The notes below the pieces were generated by a model. It was not told where the DNA came from, searched no databases, and saw only the letters and a list, made by a program, of their open reading frames with translations. From positions 310,001 to 374,000 of the forward strand of contig NZ_LT899436.1 in NCBI RefSeq assembly GCF_900198195.1: a stretch of 64,000 nt of DNA, read 5' to 3'. The DNA is from Tenacibaculum jejuense. Lineage in GTDB: Bacteria > Bacteroidota > Bacteroidia > Flavobacteriales > Flavobacteriaceae. Positions 52,914-62,425 of this stretch are shown here, piece after piece. The translations under genes and the position numbers were made by a program. Numbering within the stretch: the stretch's first letter is position 1; every line of letters starts with the position of its first letter.

Positions 52914-54104
52914 ATGAAGCATTTACTACTTTTATTAACTTTTGGTTTGTTTTTTCATACTATAAAAGCACAAAATACAGAATTACTGACTGAGATTGAA
53001 CATCTTCAAGGTCCGAGTGCTTTAAAAGGTAATGAACTCTACTTAGTAAAACAACAACATAAAAACGGTGTTTATAGTATCAATAGTCCTTATGATATTA
53101 TTAAAATAGATCTTTTAAAGAAGAAACCATATGAAATAGTTTTTTCTGGTATAAACTTCGGAGTTAGTGCTCTTGCTTTCAGAGGAAATGAACTTTACAT
53201 GTCATTATCAGATGGTAGATTTAATATAAGAAGTGAAATAGCTAAAATAGACGTTACAGCAAAAAATCCTCGACTTACAAGTATAGTAAAGAATGTAAAC
53301 CGACCTAATTCATTTACATTTTTAGGTAACGAGCTTTATGTATTAAGAAATCCGCAGGGAAGTACTCTAATTTCTAAAATTAATGTAGCAGATATAAATC
53401 CTGTTTTAAAAGATGTAATTGAATTAGCTACAAATAGAGAACAAGGAAGGAGCATAGTATCTGATGGAAAACAAGTGTATGTGTCACTTTTTAAATCTGA
53501 TAGAATTGTTAAAGTAAATGTTACAGCAATAAAACCAACTATAACAGATGTTTTAACTGGAATAAAAAATCCAAATGCTTTAGCATTTAGTAATAATGAG
53601 CTTTATGTTGGTTTTGATAGTAAAGATGATTCTGATAAATATCAAATAATAGCTAAAGCAGATATTACAGCACAGACAATAACTCCAACTATTATAAATG
53701 AAAAAACATTTAGAGATATTAATGCAATTATTCCTCATCAGAGTGGTTTACATATTTCTTATCATGACATCGTAAAAAAAACATTTAAAAATGGTATAAC
53801 GGTTAACATTACAGATAGGTTTAATGGTAAAATTGCCAGACTTAATAGTGCTGTTTTATCTACTGTTGATATTTCTGATAAGGTTGATACTAATTTTAAA
53901 TTATATCCAAATCCATCTAAAGAATTTGTTCAAATTCTAAATCTTGAAGATTCACAAAACTACATTCTTTATAAAATAGATGGTAGTGAAGTAAATAGGG
54001 GAGTAGTAACTAAAAATGAGAAAATTGCTACTCAAATGTTATCAAGTGGTTTGTACTTTTTGAAGTTAAAAAATAATACTATTCTAAAATTTGTAAAGAA
54101 TTAA
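52914..54104 (+). CDS. Secreted beta-propeller protein with T9SS sorting domain
   Basis: 396 residues. Signal peptide (to IKAQ, residue 20), then six to seven repeats with 'NELYL/YM/YV' strands ('GNELYLVKQQHKNGVYS', 'GNELYMSLSDGRF', 'NNELYVGFDSKDDS') that make an NHL/YVTN-like propeller to about 310, and a type IX sorting domain at the end ('FKLYPNPSKEFVQIL' to 'SGLYFLKLKN'). It would be exported through T9SS and bound to the surface. Function unknown. Confidence 0.82.
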   Translation: MKHLLLLLTFGLFFHTIKAQNTELLTEIEHLQGPSALKGNELYLVKQQHKNGVYSINSPYDIIKIDLLKKKPYEIVFSGINFGVSALAFRGNELYMSLSDGRFNIRSEIAKIDVTAKNPRLTSIVKNVNRPNSFTFLGNELYVLRNPQGSTLISKINVADINPVLKDVIELATNREQGRSIVSDGKQVYVSLFKSDRIVKVNVTAIKPTITDVLTGIKNPNALAFSNNELYVGFDSKDDSDKYQIIAKADITAQTITPTIINEKTFRDINAIIPHQSGLHISYHDIVKKTFKNGITVNITDRFNGKIARLNSAVLSTVDISDKVDTNFKLYPNPSKEFVQILNLEDSQNYILYKIDGSEVNRGVVTKNEKIATQMLSSGLYFLKLKNNTILKFVKN

Positions 54105-54195
54105 ATGAGGAGTAAGAGTTATTTGAAAAATCAAAATATAAAACGAAAAGTTAAACTAAATTGATATTTTGAATACTTTTCAGTTTATGAAATTA

Positions 54196-54303
54196 TCATT
54201 TCGAGTGATTCTGATAGGATATCATATCGAGAAAGACGATTTTACTCACTAAAAGATTGTTCTCGGTATAAAATTCTTACATCATATCACTCGAACTGAC
54301 ATT
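54196..54303. repeat. Long palindromic intergenic element
   Basis: The 54105-54417 gap holds no gene but contains nested inverted arms: TCATTTCGAGTGAT (54197-54210) against ATCACTCGAACTGA (54286-54299), and CATATCGAGAA (54223-54233) against TTCTCGGTATA (54260-54270). The result is an imperfect hairpin of about 108 bases, with the CTCGAACTGAC end shared with the copy in bioF. I know this as a flavobacterial dispersed repeat. Confidence 0.6.
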
Positions 54304-54417
54304 TTTTAATCATATAGAAATCAAGTAAATTAAACGGGTGTTTTGTGAAGTAATTTAATTTATGAATAACCTGAAATTAAAGTATGAATGAATCTTATTT
54401 TATTCATATATGATAAA

Positions 54418-54912
54418 TTAATCTACATTAGAATCGGTTAAGCCATCAATTAATTCATCTATTTGAAGAATGATTTGTTTTCTTTTTTGTTTAGCTTTTT
54501 CAATAACTTCTTCTGTACTTTTAGGATTCGATATTTGATTATTATAGTAATCTACTAGAGTTCTCATTGCATTCATTTTTGCACTTAAATGCGTTTGTTC
54601 TACCTGCTGAATTAAAACTTCTTGAGATTTACGTTGAATCTTACCACTTTTTTCAAGTTCCTTTCTATTTAAAACAATTTCTTCTCTATTTTGTTTTATT
54701 TCTTCTCTTTGAAGAATAATTGTATAAATTAAAACGGCAAAAGCAAGCGCAGAAAATAAGGCGTTTACAGCTCCAAAAAGATCTCCAAAAGTACCTCTGT
54801 CAGACCATTCAGAAAGAAAAGCCATAATTAAAACTGCTGAAAGCCCCCAAATAATTACAACTAAAAAAATGAGTTTAAATAAAATATTATTTTTTGAATT
54901 TTCTTTATCCAT
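54418..54912 (-). CDS. Two-helix membrane protein with coiled coil
   Basis: 164 residues. Two membrane helices (about 12-30 and 45-68) around 'SEWSDRGTFGDLFGAVNALF', then a charged coiled coil (68-115, 'QREEIKQNREEIVLNRKELE') and an acidic end. This arrangement is common in proteins near phage defence or restriction genes, but no such partner is here, so no function is proposed. Start at ATG 54912. Confidence 0.6.
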   Translation of the reverse strand: MDKENSKNNILFKLIFLVVIIWGLSAVLIMAFLSEWSDRGTFGDLFGAVNALFSALAFAVLIYTIILQREEIKQNREEIVLNRKELEKSGKIQRKSQEVLIQQVEQTHLSAKMNAMRTLVDYYNNQISNPKSTEEVIEKAKQKRKQIILQIDELIDGLTDSNVD

Positions 54913-54982
54913 TACTTATTCACAGTTTTTAACTTAACTAATGTAGCAAATACTTTTTTAGATTGTATTCGACGCTACTATT

Positions 54983-55822
54983 TTATTTTTTTTGAAATAG
55001 CTTTGTATAAATTTCTTGTATTTCTTCTTTTATTGATAGCAATTGTTCATGATTTGGAATTTCTCTTTTATAGCATTCACAATATGCTTTCCAGGCTTTG
55101 TTTTCAGAATCTACATTCTTCCAAATTTCCGAGCATTTTTCTATTTGCTTGAATTCTTTTTCCATTCCTTTACTAACCAAATATATATGCTCTTTTGTAG
55201 ATGCGACAAGATATAAATTATTTGGATTGAATGGGCCAATGTCTTGTCCATCAATACTAATCATACCGTAAGCTTTGATATTAGGATCAGATTTAATTTC
55301 AAAAGTATAAACGCCAGTTATTACGTAACTTGAAGCAAAAGCGGCAGTAAGAATATTTTCTAAATCAGACTCATTAAAATCTTGTAAATCATAACGCTCT
55401 TTTTTGAAATAATCTGAGAAAAGGAATTTAGTAGTACATAATTTTGATACTTTCTTATTGTAAGTTCCTAAAGCATCTAGCTTACCAAAGCCAAGTTCGT
55501 CAAAGAAAGTTTCAAGATTTATATGACCGGTTTTACTAATATTTTCAATTTTAGTATCAGTTAAAATATCTTTAAGCAATTTTTCTAATGCTTGAAGAGA
55601 ATCATTCATTTGGCGATCAACACGATCACTAAATTCTTTATTCTTAAAAAATTTAATGTTTTTATTTCGTCTCTTAATGTAACTTAACTCTTTAGTGTGT
55701 TGATTTTGATTAGAGGTTTTTACTGATTTAGGTTGTTCTTTATTTTTTTGTAACTCTTTATTTTTAGTCTGTCCATTACAAGAAAATAGTATTAAAATAA
55801 AGATTAAGTTAATGTATTTCAT
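54983..55822 (-). CDS. Hypothetical lipoprotein
   Basis: 279 residues. Lipoprotein Cys15 (ILILFSCNGQ), a Lys/Gln-rich tether (18-45), then an alpha/beta domain ('FGKLDALGTYNKKVSKLCTT', 'KAYGMISIDGQDIGPFNPN'). Cys129, Cys222, Cys246 and Cys248 may form pairs. I do not recognise the family. No neighbour explains it; it lies 54 bases downstream of the zinc-ribbon gene. Confidence 0.55.
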   Translation of the reverse strand: MKYINLIFILILFSCNGQTKNKELQKNKEQPKSVKTSNQNQHTKELSYIKRRNKNIKFFKNKEFSDRVDRQMNDSLQALEKLLKDILTDTKIENISKTGHINLETFFDELGFGKLDALGTYNKKVSKLCTTKFLFSDYFKKERYDLQDFNESDLENILTAAFASSYVITGVYTFEIKSDPNIKAYGMISIDGQDIGPFNPNNLYLVASTKEHIYLVSKGMEKEFKQIEKCSEIWKNVDSENKAWKAYCECYKREIPNHEQLLSIKEEIQEIYTKLFQKK

Positions 55823-55876
55823 TTTTGTATAGTTGTCGGTTTTTTGTGTTGAATAAAACTTATGAAAACAGGTGAT

Positions 55877-56458
55877 TTATCCTTTTTTATGGGTAATATG
55901 TGCTTTTACAGTTTCAATTTTCTCTTCAATCTGTTTCACTTTATTATTCCAATACTTTTGTGCACTCAGCGCATCATATTCTGGAGTCTTTTTTGAACCA
56001 GTTTTCATCTTTTGTGGAATACTAGAAAGAAATGTTGCGTTTTTGTGTTGATCTTTTGCTATTTCACTTTGAGTTTTGGGATCATTTTTTCTTTGTGACC
56101 AAAAATATTGATGCTCTAAATAATGGCTTTTTATTTTTTCAAAATATGTTAATAATGCATTTGAATCATTAGGGATGTATCCTGGTCCACTACAACCACA
56201 AGAATGGAATGTAATTCCAACTTTATAAAGTGTAGCCAAATGTTTCCAACGAGCGATATCTGTTTTTTTAGGAGATTCAAAATCTAGTCCCATGTTAGCC
56301 ATTAAACTGTTGCACTCAGGGCATTTGGCTGGAGACTCTTTTTCATTTTTGTTGTATCCACCATTAATATCACTCAGTAATCTACGTTTAAATGTTTTTC
56401 TACAGTTAAAGCAAGCGTAATGAGATTTGTATTTTGTCATTGCGTATCTGCACATCAC
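55877..56458 (-). CDS. Zinc-ribbon protein of unknown function
   Basis: Up to 193 residues; the start may be ATG 56440 (MTKYKSHYACFNC), since the first codon at 56458 is GTG. 'CFNCRKTF' and 'CPECNSLM' form a four-Cys zinc ribbon with about 26 residues between, and 'FHSCGCSGPGY' adds two Cys. The C-terminal 90 residues are charged and helical. No DNA-binding or enzyme signature. It follows the 226-residue gene by 12 bases, so the two form an operon. Confidence 0.6.
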   Translation of the reverse strand: MMCRYAMTKYKSHYACFNCRKTFKRRLLSDINGGYNKNEKESPAKCPECNSLMANMGLDFESPKKTDIARWKHLATLYKVGITFHSCGCSGPGYIPNDSNALLTYFEKIKSHYLEHQYFWSQRKNDPKTQSEIAKDQHKNATFLSSIPQKMKTGSKKTPEYDALSAQKYWNNKVKQIEEKIETVKAHITHKKG

Positions 56459-56470
56459 TCAAATCATTTT

Positions 56471-57151
56471 TTATACAATTAATATTGCATTTTTATGTTG
56501 AAATAAAATGTAATCTTCTATTTTTCCTTTTTTGTATGCATTTCGTTTTCGACCTGTTTTTCTAGGTAGACGTTTATCATTTTTTAAGAAGTGAATTTTG
56601 AATGTTGTTGTATTCTTTTCAGCTTTAATTTCTAAAGAATCTTGGTGAATTGTATACGCTACGATTTTACTTCCAGAGATATATTCAGTTAAAAAGTTCC
56701 ATGTTTTATCTTCGCCAAAATTTGAAACCCAAGGTTGGGTTTTATGATAAAGTTCAGGGTTACATTCTACGACTTTATTATTTATAATAACATAGCTTCC
56801 TGCATTCCAAACGGTGTATGTTAAGTATTCATTATTACTTAGTAAGAGTCCGAAAAATCCTGGTCCACCCATTCCATAAGTTCCAAGATGAGAGTTAAAA
56901 TCAATAATTTTTAATCCTATGATGTTTGCTTTCTCTTTTTGCTTTAGCAACTTAGGTCTGCTGAAAATTAATTGTTCATCTTCGCATATTTCTCCATATA
57001 GCATATGAGCTTCTTCATCACCTTCTGGTAATCCGATTTCAGTGTATTCTAGCCAATCTTGAGTTTTCCATGTAAGCAAATCCTGCTTTTTTACAACCAT
57101 TGCATATTGTTCAATATCTCCAATTTTTAGATTTATATAATCGTGTTCCAT
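56471..57151 (-). CDS. Hypothetical beta-rich protein
   Basis: 226 residues, soluble, beta-rich, with 'GTYGMGGPGFFGLLLSNNEY' near 91-110 and a basic segment 'KRLPRKTGRKRNAYKKGK' near 193-210. I do not recognise it. It forms a pair with the zinc-ribbon gene downstream. The glycine-rich region may be a ligand-binding loop, but that is speculation. Confidence 0.5.
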   Translation of the reverse strand: MEHDYINLKIGDIEQYAMVVKKQDLLTWKTQDWLEYTEIGLPEGDEEAHMLYGEICEDEQLIFSRPKLLKQKEKANIIGLKIIDFNSHLGTYGMGGPGFFGLLLSNNEYLTYTVWNAGSYVIINNKVVECNPELYHKTQPWVSNFGEDKTWNFLTEYISGSKIVAYTIHQDSLEIKAEKNTTTFKIHFLKNDKRLPRKTGRKRNAYKKGKIEDYILFQHKNAILIV

Positions 57152-57272
57152 TATTTGTGTAAAATGTATGTAGAATTTTAGGATTTTACTTTTTACAATT
57201 TATATAAAATTAGTTAAAACAATAAAATTTCAGAAGTGTAAATATATATTCATGTTCTTTAATGGTATAAGT

Positions 57273-58111
57273 TCACTTTTTTATTTTTGTAGTGTCTAAA
57301 AGTATTTTCAGTTCTTTTTGAAATTGAAGATTACTAGAAATATTATCGTGACCTTCACCTTCTAAAAGTATTAATTTATCTAGTGGTTTAAAAAGTTTTT
57401 GGAGTTTTAAGGAGTAATGATGTTGGTTGGTTTTGTCTTTAGTACCATGAAAAATTACAACAGGCATTTTACAATTTTGAATGAATTCATGGTTGTTAAA
57501 TTTATATTTGTTCAATATTTTTAGAGGGAAAATAGCACTTAATAACTTTACTCTTTCCGATATGGCTTCATTGAAATTATAAAAAGGAGCTTTCATTATT
57601 AATAACTTTGGATTATTCGTAGAGGCTAATTTAGCTGCCATTGCCGATCCAAGAGAATAACCTACAACAATAATATCTTCTTCTGCATAATTCTTTTTTA
57701 TTTCATCATACAACATTTGATTGTCTTCATACAACTGATCTTCACTTGTTATGTTTCCTTCACTTTTTCCAAAACCTCTGTAATCAATCATAAATACATC
57801 ATAACCTAGTTGTGTGTATATATTTGATCCTTTTTTAAGGGGAGCCAACGACTCTCCAGAACCATGAAGATAAAACACCAAACCTTTTGGGTGATCTACT
57901 TTAAATAAAAGATTGTTTAAAGTAATGCCATCTTTTGTTGTAAAGTTTACTTCTTTAAAATTTCTGGTAGTGTTAAATTTATAATTTGAAGAAAGTTTAG
58001 TTGGTGTAAAAAAATGTTTTTCTTGAGTAAAATAAAACCCAGCACAATTAATTAGATAAAAAGCTGTGAGTGTAATAAAAATGAATTTAAGTATTTTTTT
58101 TTTCTTTTCAA
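57273..58111 (-). CDS. Alpha/beta hydrolase lipoprotein without a canonical start codon
   Basis: The coding frame ends at 57273 and includes 'YLHGSGESLAPL', 'MIDYRGFGKSEG', the nucleophile in 'VVGYSLGSAMA' and 'HGTKDKTNQHH' with an acid and His near the end, so it is a complete alpha/beta hydrolase. Reading the DNA further up the frame gives a lipoprotein signal 'LKFIFITLTAFYLINC' at about 58091-58044. Between the in-frame stop at 58154-58152 and this signal there is no ATG, GTG or TTG. A TTG at 58111 opens 'LKRKKK' in the other frame and would join in frame if the ten-A tract had one more A. So this is a one-base indel, a rare start (ATT/ATA), or a broken gene. Confidence 0.65.
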
Positions 58112-58235
58112 TTTGATTTTTAATAATATGGTTGTTTAATAAATACCTAATTTAGCGTTTAAATAAACACTAAATTTAAAATGCTTACGTATTTTTAGAA
58201 AATAATAAAATCATACAAGTAGTATATATTAATTA

Positions 58236-58793
58236 TTATTGAGACAGTATGATGTTTTCAATTGAGTTAAATATTTCATTAATGTTTTTGTCACTCAATT
58301 CAAGATAAAGACTCGGATGTTTTGTTTCTTTACAGTAATTAAAGGTTTGATTGTATAGTACTTTGGCTTCAATTTCTATATTTTCGATAAAATGATTTAA
58401 TTCATTATTTAAAGTAGAATCGTATTCTTCTGCTATTTTATATTTTGGGAAATTGAGAATTGTAATTTTATTTTCTTCGTTATCTTGAAAAACAATTTCA
58501 GTTTTATTGTAACATAAATGAAAATCTTTGAATAAATATTCATTAGTTACTTCGTAATCTTCTTTTTGTTTACTTCCGTTGCATTCTCCTAAACATTCTG
58601 CTAATGGATGTGAAAATTTAAAGTTTGCTGTAATTTTAAATGTTTTGTTTAGGTAAACGTTATTATTGTTTTCTACAGCTGAAATCAATTCTTTTATGGT
58701 TATACGCTCTTGGCCAGCTTCAGTGTTTTCTTCATTTTTTTGACAACTACTTAGAGTTATAAATAGTAAACTTACGAATAATAGCTTTTTCAT
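58236..58793 (-). CDS. Hypothetical lipoprotein
   Basis: 185 residues, lipoprotein Cys17 (LLFITLSSCQK). The body is acidic and Asn/Glu-rich with two conserved Cys near 'AECLGECNGSK' (56-66) and others at 'HLCYNK' and 'FNYCKE', which may form disulphides. Not recognised. It is followed upstream by a 284-base gap (58794-59077) in which I see nothing. Confidence 0.5.
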   Translation of the reverse strand: MKKLLFVSLLFITLSSCQKNEENTEAGQERITIKELISAVENNNNVYLNKTFKITANFKFSHPLAECLGECNGSKQKEDYEVTNEYLFKDFHLCYNKTEIVFQDNEENKITILNFPKYKIAEEYDSTLNNELNHFIENIEIEAKVLYNQTFNYCKETKHPSLYLELSDKNINEIFNSIENIILSQ

Positions 58794-59077
58794 ATCATTA
58801 TAATTTTGTTTTGTGTTTATTTCCAGATTTAACTTTTACAGCGTTTTTTATTTGTGTTAACTATTTGTAATGTGGTTTTTTAGATGATTTCCTCTCTTTC
58901 CTAGTTTTTTGAGATTTAAATCATAAGAATTATTAAAAACTAAAATATACTTATAAATTCGACTCAATAACATTTCATTCAATATTTTAAAGATGAATTC
59001 CACATATTAATAATGCTTAGTTTTTTATGTTAAATAACTATTTTTAACGTGGTTTATATGTTTATACATTGTAACTT

Positions 59078-59839
59078 TTAGTAATATTGATAAGTTGTTG
59101 TAAATATATAATTCATATCCTCATAGTCTCTACTTAAAGGTTTTAAATCAGAGTTATATTTGTATGAAAAACTTCTTGAGTTAAAATTCCAAGTTATAGT
59201 TTTGATATTGTTATAATATTCAGGATAACTTTCAACTCCTAACAAATGTATTTCAGCAAAGTATAACTTATCAAAACCAATAATACCATAATGAGGACTT
59301 CTTTTATCATCGTAAGTATAAGTTCTGTAGAATCCATCAGAGACTAAATTTTTAGCGTCATTAATTTCTAGTGTTTTAGTCTGAAAATTGGACATATTTT
59401 GTCTTTTATAACTATCGCTAATATTTCCATTACTTAAGTGACTGTAATTGTGGGTTTCTATACCGTCTCTATTACTATCTCTTGTGAACTTTATGAGTTT
59501 CCCATCATTGTCATATTCAAAGTAATTGATCACATTCAAATTAGTAATGTTCTCGGTTCTGTAAGAGGATTCAATTCTAACAATTAGATTATCTTCATAG
59601 AAGAAATAGTGCTTATAATCAAGTGTTCCGTCATCTAAAGATTCTTTTGAATATGCTATACTTTTGAGTTTATTTCCATCCTGATACGAATAGCTTATTT
59701 TAGCATCATTTTCATTGGGAGATGAACTTATTATAGATTTAATCATTCCTGGATTACCTAGCTCGTTTTCAGTTATTTCATCTTCACTAGAGCAAGATAA
59801 AATGATCAGTAAACCAATTAGTACTTTAATTTTTTTCAT
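59078..59839 (-). CDS. Lipoprotein with YD-like beta repeats
   Basis: 253 residues, lipoprotein Cys16 (LIILSCSSED). From residue 45 the chain has repeated 'Y...N.L.....' strands ('ISYSYQDGNKLKSIAYSKE', 'YFEYDNDGKLIKFTRDS', 'SYKYNSDLKPLSRDYE'), like the YD/RHS-type repeats of small Bacteroidota lipoproteins. It has no toxin domain. It is the first gene of the 59-63 kb stretch but is less immunity-like than the rest. Confidence 0.65.
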   Translation of the reverse strand: MKKIKVLIGLLIILSCSSEDEITENELGNPGMIKSIISSSPNENDAKISYSYQDGNKLKSIAYSKESLDDGTLDYKHYFFYEDNLIVRIESSYRTENITNLNVINYFEYDNDGKLIKFTRDSNRDGIETHNYSHLSNGNISDSYKRQNMSNFQTKTLEINDAKNLVSDGFYRTYTYDDKRSPHYGIIGFDKLYFAEIHLLGVESYPEYYNNIKTITWNFNSRSFSYKYNSDLKPLSRDYEDMNYIFTTTYQYY

Positions 59840-59918
59840 TAGTTAATTTTTAGTTTAGTGTTACGGTTTCTTATTGGAGTTATCACGTACAATTCAATTT
59901 AAATGTATGCTTGTTTAT

Positions 59919-60623
59919 TTAACCTCTATAACCGATATTTTCCTTTCTGAATTCAAATTTACTGCAAAGATATGTTTCTTGAACTTGAATTATTTTTTCA
60001 TTTGACATTAATTCTAATAAACCATCTTTTCCATTTATTTTTAAGTATTTTTCCTTAGCATTTTTTAGACATAACATATCTCCAAAAGAGCCTCTTCCAT
60101 AAGGACTGTAATCAGAATAATTACATCCATAACAGTTCTTTATCAGATAATTGTCTTTTATTGTTTCTTTTAAATTGTCAAATAGTTCTTCAAAAGAATA
60201 TCCTGCTACTTTATATTCAGTATTTAAGACCGAAAAAGTGTATTTAAAAATAGGATCTTCTTTAGAACTATAGCTTCCTAATGCTATTACTAAAATCCCA
60301 TTTACTTTTTTTGGGAGTAATGATTTTTTATGTGTAAACTCTAATTGTAAATCAAGTTTAATTATACAATTTGTTAATTCTTTAACCACTTCCTTAGCTC
60401 CATGAGTTCTTAGTTCATTGAAAGAAAATCTGTTTAATTGTTCTTTATCGTAATTTTTTTCGTTTTGAATTTCTAATCCGTCAAATGTATCTCCTTTAAA
60501 AAAGATATTTTCCAATTTTAACTCTAAAGAATAATCTTTTGTGTAGTTTCTTTCAGTATATCTATTTTCTAACGTTCCTTTAATAATTCCATGATTATCT
60601 TTATATGTAATATTATACTTCAT
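59919..60623 (-). CDS. DUF6304-like protein, putative immunity protein
   Basis: 234 residues, soluble. The C-terminal 'KNCYGCNYSDYSPYGRGSFG' and 'DMLCLKNAKEKYL' (about 165-200) are distinctive and fit what I remember of DUF6304, a family found with polymorphic toxin loci. There are four Cys in this half. There is no toxin neighbour. Next upstream is an SMI1/KNR4 gene on the same strand, 65 bases away. Confidence 0.6.
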   Translation of the reverse strand: MKYNITYKDNHGIIKGTLENRYTERNYTKDYSLELKLENIFFKGDTFDGLEIQNEKNYDKEQLNRFSFNELRTHGAKEVVKELTNCIIKLDLQLEFTHKKSLLPKKVNGILVIALGSYSSKEDPIFKYTFSVLNTEYKVAGYSFEELFDNLKETIKDNYLIKNCYGCNYSDYSPYGRGSFGDMLCLKNAKEKYLKINGKDGLLELMSNEKIIQVQETYLCSKFEFRKENIGYRG

Positions 60624-60688
60624 TTCTTTCTTTGCTATTTAGTAATCTTTTAAAACTATTAGCTATTTTACTAGCGTTATGTTAGTTT

Positions 60689-61195
60689 TCAGTCAAAAGC
60701 ATCACCAATTTTTTTAAAGTCGTTTTTATTCCAAAACCAGGTGTCACCTTTCCCTTTACTATGATATAAACTCCAAAGTAATTCTGTAAAATTATGAGCT
60801 ACTATTTCCGACATTCCTTCTTCTCCGTGAGTTGATAAGTAACTGTCATAACATTTTCCAAAGTTTTGCTGAGTCAAATCTATACTAACGTATTGAGCTA
60901 ATTCTGGATTTTTAGCAATTAAAAACCATTCGTTAGTTATATCTCCTTCAAGTTCTTCCCAGATTATGTCATCCTTTGGGTAGAGATATTTATTAGTAGA
61001 AATAAAGTCTTCTTTTCCAATTATTTCAATACCAAAAGATTCATTTTGAAATAAGCGAATTCCGTTGGTTAGTTTAAAAAATAAGTCTAGATCATCTGGT
61101 ATTTTTCTATCTATACTTATTTCGGTATTTGGTTTAAAAACTTCACAATTAGAATCTTTAGTGATTACTTTTATAAGATGTTTTAATTTTTCCAT
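60689..61195 (-). CDS. SMI1/KNR4 family protein, putative immunity protein
   Basis: 168 residues. 'IPDDLDLFFKLTNGIRLFQN' (32-51), 'FGIEIIGKEDF', 'WFLIAKNPELAQYVSIDL' and 'VAHNFTELLWSLYHSKGK' reproduce the SMI1/KNR4 fold order. In bacteria these are widespread immunity proteins for nuclease toxins delivered by T6SS or other systems. No toxin gene is adjacent, so it looks like an orphan immunity gene. Confidence 0.82.
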   Translation of the reverse strand: MEKLKHLIKVITKDSNCEVFKPNTEISIDRKIPDDLDLFFKLTNGIRLFQNESFGIEIIGKEDFISTNKYLYPKDDIIWEELEGDITNEWFLIAKNPELAQYVSIDLTQQNFGKCYDSYLSTHGEEGMSEIVAHNFTELLWSLYHSKGKGDTWFWNKNDFKKIGDAFD

Positions 61196-61308
61196 TGTTC
61201 ATAGGAAACAAAACTTTTTATGTTTTGTTCGATGTAAATTTAATTCAAATGATTGAACTTTAGTCTTGGTGAGATTGATCTGAAAGAAACGAACAATAAA
61301 TCGTATTT

Positions 61309-61899
61309 TTAATTTAAGTTAAACTCAATATTGAAATTCTTTAAATAATCTTCAATTGATTCTAATCCCATTTCTTTTCTTCTTTCGTTAACAGTTTCAG
61401 GATTTTCTAATTTATATAACTTGCCATTTCTTACTTGTGAACCATATATTTGAGGTTTACCTTCGTCCATTAAAATCCTATCTTTCATTAATGCATATTG
61501 TTGTTTAGATAAATCTCCATTTTCAACAGCTTTCTTTACCTGAGGAAAATACTTTTTTCTATATTTTTTATTTGTATGTTGAAGTCCTAGCCAGATAGCA
61601 TTCATGTGTTTTTGAGTTACTTCTTGTAATGTGGGCATACCACATTTTTCAATAATGCTAATTACTAATTCTTGATTTCTGTGATCTTCTTTAGCATACT
61701 TGATCAGTTCATTTGATTTTCTAATTTTTTGATCGCTTTCGTAAACGTCACTTAAAATTTGATGTTTTTTACTACAATCAACTTCTATGATATCTACAGA
61801 ACCTACATAGGTAAATTTATCTTTATTTATATAAAGAAATATTGATATTGCTAAAACTAGAGTTATTAATATGCTAAATAATATTTTTCTTTTTTTCAT
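61309..61899 (-). CDS. DUF6624-like membrane-anchored protein
   Basis: 196 residues. N-terminal membrane helix (6-24) and a soluble domain whose second half, 'WLGLQHTNKKYRKKYFPQV', 'YALMKDRILMDEGKPQIYGS' and 'ETVNERRKEMGLESIEDYL', matches the conserved block of DUF6624. Such genes occur in polymorphic toxin neighbourhoods and as single genes; activity unknown. The motif TTTTGTGTATTGT lies upstream at 61930-61942. Confidence 0.75.
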   Translation of the reverse strand: MKKRKILFSILITLVLAISIFLYINKDKFTYVGSVDIIEVDCSKKHQILSDVYESDQKIRKSNELIKYAKEDHRNQELVISIIEKCGMPTLQEVTQKHMNAIWLGLQHTNKKYRKKYFPQVKKAVENGDLSKQQYALMKDRILMDEGKPQIYGSQVRNGKLYKLENPETVNERRKEMGLESIEDYLKNFNIEFNLN

Positions 61900-61941
61900 T
61901 TCTCTTTTTATTTATAATTAGTTACAATTTTTTGTGTATTG

Positions 61942-62052
61942 TTACTTAAGTTTTTCATTTTGTTTACTCCAACTTTGTAAAGTGTTTTCAATATTACGCT
62001 CAGTCATTTGCTGCATTCTGATTAATGTTCTGACTCCATGAATCATAATCAT
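61942..62052 (-). CDS. 36-codon ORF, possible gene remnant
   Basis: From ATG 62052 the frame reads MIMIHGVRTLIRMQQMTERN and ends SWSKQNEKLK. It is amphipathic and helical, with no signal peptide. It has the look of the last helix of a longer protein, possibly a lost toxin or immunity gene between two accessory genes. It is too short to support firmly. Confidence 0.3.
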   Translation of the reverse strand: MIMIHGVRTLIRMQQMTERNIENTLQSWSKQNEKLK

Positions 62053-62083
62053 TGATGCTTTTCCTGTTTTATTTTTGCAGTTT

Positions 62084-62368
62084 CTATCTACTTATAATTG
62101 CATTTAACATCATTAGAAGTGGAGTGCTTATTAATAATGAATAACCTATTTTTCGAATTAATATTTTTCTTTTTAAATTTTTAATGACATCACGATTAGA
62201 ATTTAAAGAGATTACTTTTCTCATGTGTTTTATCCCATAAAATGGTTTATTTTCTAAAATGTCATTATAGCCTGATTTCTCTATGATTGAAGCTGGACTT
62301 GATGCAGATATCAGTATCATACTGAAAGCAAATATGATTGGAATAATAAAAAGTAGTGTTTTTTGCAT
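62084..62368 (-). CDS. Small membrane protein
   Basis: 94 residues with two hydrophobic helices (4-24, 75-92) around a basic middle (52-70, 'RDVIKNLKRKILIRK'). Not recognised. It lies between the small ORF and the 163-residue gene on the same strand; no start-site ambiguity. Confidence 0.5.
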   Translation of the reverse strand: MQKTLLFIIPIIFAFSMILISASSPASIIEKSGYNDILENKPFYGIKHMRKVISLNSNRDVIKNLKRKILIRKIGYSLLISTPLLMMLNAIISR

Positions 62369-62425
62369 TTTGTTATGGCTTATTAAGATCAGCAGGTATA
62401 GTATTAAAAGTATTGTAACGTATTT

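Noticed and set aside
59078..59839. RHS toxin fragment
   Set aside because: The YD-like strands sit in a complete lipoprotein with its own start, signal and stop, and no toxin domain.
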